Positions 6,001 through 7,103 of a DNA stretch of 7,103 nucleotides are shown here, piece by piece. The translations under genes were made by a program, and so were the position numbers. The notes below the pieces were generated by a model, which had not been told where the DNA came from, did not search any database, and was given only the letters and a program-made list of their open reading frames with translations. How positions within the stretch are numbered: the first letter of the stretch is position 1; each line of letters starts with the position of its first letter. The stretch lies in contig JAAYND010000185.1 of NCBI GenBank assembly GCA_012521035.1, forward strand, positions 1 to 7,103, written 5' to 3'. Origin of the DNA: Methanomicrobiales archaeon (GTDB lineage: Archaea > Halobacteriota > Methanomicrobia > Methanomicrobiales > Methanoculleaceae).

Positions 6001-6002
6001 CC

Positions 6003-6452
6003 ATGGATCGCACTTTTGTGATGGTCAAGCCCGACGGTGTCCAGCGCGGACTCGTCGGGGAGGTCGTCTCCCGGTTTGAGGCGAAGGGACTGAAGCTTGC
6101 GGCGGCAAAGCTCGAGCTCCTCCCTGAAGAGCGGGTCGTCGAACAGTACCGGGAGCACCTGGAGAAACCCTTCTTCCCCGGCCTGAAGAGGTATATCATG
6201 AGCGGCCCCTGTTTCCTGATGGTCTGGGAAGGAAAAGGTGCGGTCGCGGTCGTCAGGACGATGATCGGCGCCACAAACCCCGCAGAGGCCGCACCGGGTT
6301 CAATCCGTGGCGATCTCGGCCTTGATATCGGGCGGAACGTGATCCACGCATCCGACTCCCCCGCAAGCGCCGACCGTGAGATCGGTATCCACTTCGTACC
6401 CCCTGAGCTGGTCGAGTACTCGAAGATCGATGAGCCCGTCCTCTACGAGTGA
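6003..6452 (+). CDS. ndk: Nucleoside diphosphate kinase
   Basis: This 149-residue protein is a complete Ndk, which passes the gamma phosphate of ATP to NDPs through a phosphohistidine to balance NTP pools in the cytosol. The start MDRTFVMVKPDGVQRGLVGE (1-20) holds the conserved KPDG. RTMIGATNP (85-93) and GSIRGDLG (99-106) bind the nucleotide. The catalytic histidine is His115 in NVIHASDS (112-119), and the tail FVPPELVEY is also typical. The ATG at 6003 is 4 nt after rpl24e and has a GTGATC ribosome-binding site; an upstream in-frame ATG at 5835 lies inside rpl24e and is rejected. It closes the L7Ae operon, a linkage common in Euryarchaeota, and a T7 tract follows 14 nt after the stop. Confidence 0.98.
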   Translation: MDRTFVMVKPDGVQRGLVGEVVSRFEAKGLKLAAAKLELLPEERVVEQYREHLEKPFFPGLKRYIMSGPCFLMVWEGKGAVAVVRTMIGATNPAEAAPGSIRGDLGLDIGRNVIHASDSPASADREIGIHFVPPELVEYSKIDEPVLYE

Positions 6453-6466
6453 GAGGCGGAGATACC

Positions 6467-6473
6467 TTTTTTT
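6467..6473 (+). terminator. T-tract terminator of the rpl7ae-ndk operon
   Basis: A run of seven T residues lies 14 nt after the ndk stop codon. Archaeal RNA polymerase terminates at U-rich tracts without needing a hairpin, and no stable stem is seen just before this one. Confidence 0.55.
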
Positions 6474-6543
6474 GGAATCGGCCTGGCGACGCACTTCCAT
6501 CGGTAATTTCGCCGGACTTTTCCGTAATTTTGCATGAAACCCT

Positions 6544-6672
6544 GGTTTTAAGGGCGCTATTGTTGTTCTGTCGCAAGGCCCTGGATGCGCCTGCGCTTCT
6601 TACCTCCCGGAGAGGCCTGCCCGGGCGGTGGAGCTTGCTCGCTGCCGCAACCCTCCGGGCGCCTCAAGCCTC
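6544..6672 (+). other. GC-rich structured intergenic segment, possible small RNA
   Basis: Within the 308-bp gap between ndk and the MarC gene, CCCGGAG (6606-6612) pairs perfectly with CTCCGGG (6653-6659), and GG (6614-6615) with CC (6651-6652). Inside this lies a second hairpin, 6624-6633 with 6638-6646 (nine pairs, two of them G-U, one bulge, CTTG loop). A TATA-like GGTTTTAA (6544-6551), preceded by GAAACC, would start a transcript near 6573. No box C/D pair, tRNA fold or convincing coding frame was found. The segment could be an unannotated small RNA, part of the marC leader, or chance structure in GC-rich DNA. The strand is uncertain. Confidence 0.3.
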
Positions 6673-6696
6673 ATGAATCTGCATTTCCGGAGCGAA

Positions 6697-6710
6697 AGGA
6701 TATTCATCCT
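6697..6710 (+). promoter_or_regulatory. Inverted repeat upstream of the MarC gene, possible operator
   Basis: AGGAT (6697-6701) and ATCCT (6706-6710) form a perfect 5-bp inverted repeat around ATTC, about 14 bp before the putative TATA region of the MarC gene. It could be a repressor or activator site; no known regulator is recognised. Confidence 0.25.
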
Positions 6711-6723
6711 CCTGCGAAACCGC

Positions 6724-6735
6724 AAATTCTAATAG
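6724..6735 (+). promoter_or_regulatory. Putative TATA element of the MarC gene
   Basis: AAATTCTAATAG is the most AT-rich stretch before the MarC ATG at 6761, with a GAAACC BRE-like sequence just upstream (6715-6720). It predicts transcription starting near 6755 with almost no leader. Only a partial Shine-Dalgarno (TGATC, 6752-6756) is present. The match to the TATA consensus is weak. Confidence 0.3.
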
Positions 6736-6760
6736 CAAACCTGCCGATATCTGATCACTC

Positions 6761-7103
6761 ATGGTTGACCTCCTGAGTTTTGTGCTGCTGAGCTTCTCTT
6801 CGATCATCATCGTAGTGAACCCGCTCGCCGCCACCCTGATCTTCGTCTCCCTCACCGGTACGATGGACGGGGCCGCAAAACTCAAGGTTGCGCGAGACTC
6901 AACCGAGTTTGCTCTTGTCACACTGCTCATCTTCACCGTCGCCGGTGGCTGGATCCTGCAGCTCTTTGGCATATCCATCGAGGCGTTCCGCATCGCCGGC
7001 GGCCTCCTCCTCTTTGGTATCGGCATGGATATGGTCTATGCAAAGACGTCGAGGACGCAGATGACCGCAACCGAGAAGTACGAGGGGCAGGATGCGGATG
7101 ACA
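6761..7103 (+). CDS. MarC family integral membrane protein (N-terminal part, runs off right edge)
   Basis: The first 114 codons are visible and open to the window end. The protein begins with a membrane helix containing the conserved NP (20-21), then a short basic loop, a second helix (about 50-68), and FGIS (69-72) followed by RIAGGLLLF (77-85) in a third helix. These are the hallmark blocks of the MarC family (PF01914), which usually has about 200 residues and six helices. The hydrophilic stretch from residue 94 matches the variable loop before the second half. Despite its name, the E. coli member is not established as a drug-resistance transporter, and the family function is unknown. The start is supported because NP falls at the same distance from the N-terminus as in E. 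coli MarC. It is separated from the ndk operon by a T-tract and is probably its own transcription unit. Confidence 0.88.
   Translation, partial: MVDLLSFVLLSFSSIIIVVNPLAATLIFVSLTGTMDGAAKLKVARDSTEFALVTLLIFTVAGGWILQLFGISIEAFRIAGGLLLFGIGMDMVYAKTSRTQMTATEKYEGQDADD

Noticed and set aside
5835..6002. Upstream in-frame ATG extending Ndk by 56 residues
   Set aside because: It reads rpl24e out of frame, and family length and the KPDG position fit the ATG at 6003.
6449..6676. Short 75-codon plus-strand open frame after ndk
   Set aside because: It starts inside the last codons of ndk, spans the T7 tract, has no ribosome-binding site evident and resembles no protein family.
1..7103. tRNA, rRNA, CRISPR array or mobile element
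   Set aside because: No tRNA cloverleaf, regularly spaced repeats, transposase motifs or terminal inverted repeats were seen in reading the window.

Overview
This window looks like a piece of a moderately GC-rich methanogenic euryarchaeon, most likely of the Methanomicrobiales (Methanoculleus-like). That placement is inferred from protein style and is not proven. The archaeal identity itself is firm: there is an L7Ae/S28e/L24e ribosomal cluster, TATA/BRE-type promoters, and Shine-Dalgarno sites matching the GGAGGTGATC type.

Layout: (1) At the left edge (38..1, minus strand) the first 13 residues of a divergent gene are visible. They match the start of CetZ/tubulin-FtsZ GTPases (GFGQAGG). (2) An AT-rich divergent promoter region lies at about 39-154. 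(3) Four tightly overlapping plus-strand genes (155-5041, overlaps of 8, 17 and 11 nt) encode an FAD-dependent oxidoreductase, a DPM1/ALG5-like family 2 glycosyltransferase, a UPF0104/LPG-synthase-TM flippase-like membrane protein, and a Chlor_Arch_YYY (DUF2298) polytopic protein with GT-C-like features. (4) After a GC-rich spacer with hairpins and a clear promoter comes a housekeeping operon, rpl7ae-rps28e-rpl24e-ndk (5213-6452), closed by a T7 tract. (5) About 308 bp without a gene (6453-6760) contains a GC-rich, strongly self-complementary segment that could be an unannotated RNA. (6) The first 114 codons of a MarC-family membrane protein run off the right edge.

How the genes fit together: the four-gene cassette reads as a lipid-linked sugar pathway. 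The GT2 would charge a polyprenyl/dolichyl phosphate, the flippase-like partner would act at the membrane (the two genes look like a split version of haloarchaeal AglD), and the YYY protein could be the extracytoplasmic GT-C-type enzyme using the lipid-linked sugar. The oxidoreductase may modify the lipid or the sugar. The final acceptor is unknown. This cassette is the best candidate for an undescribed system here. The second most interesting signal is a kink-turn-like element directly before the L7Ae Shine-Dalgarno, suggesting autoregulation.
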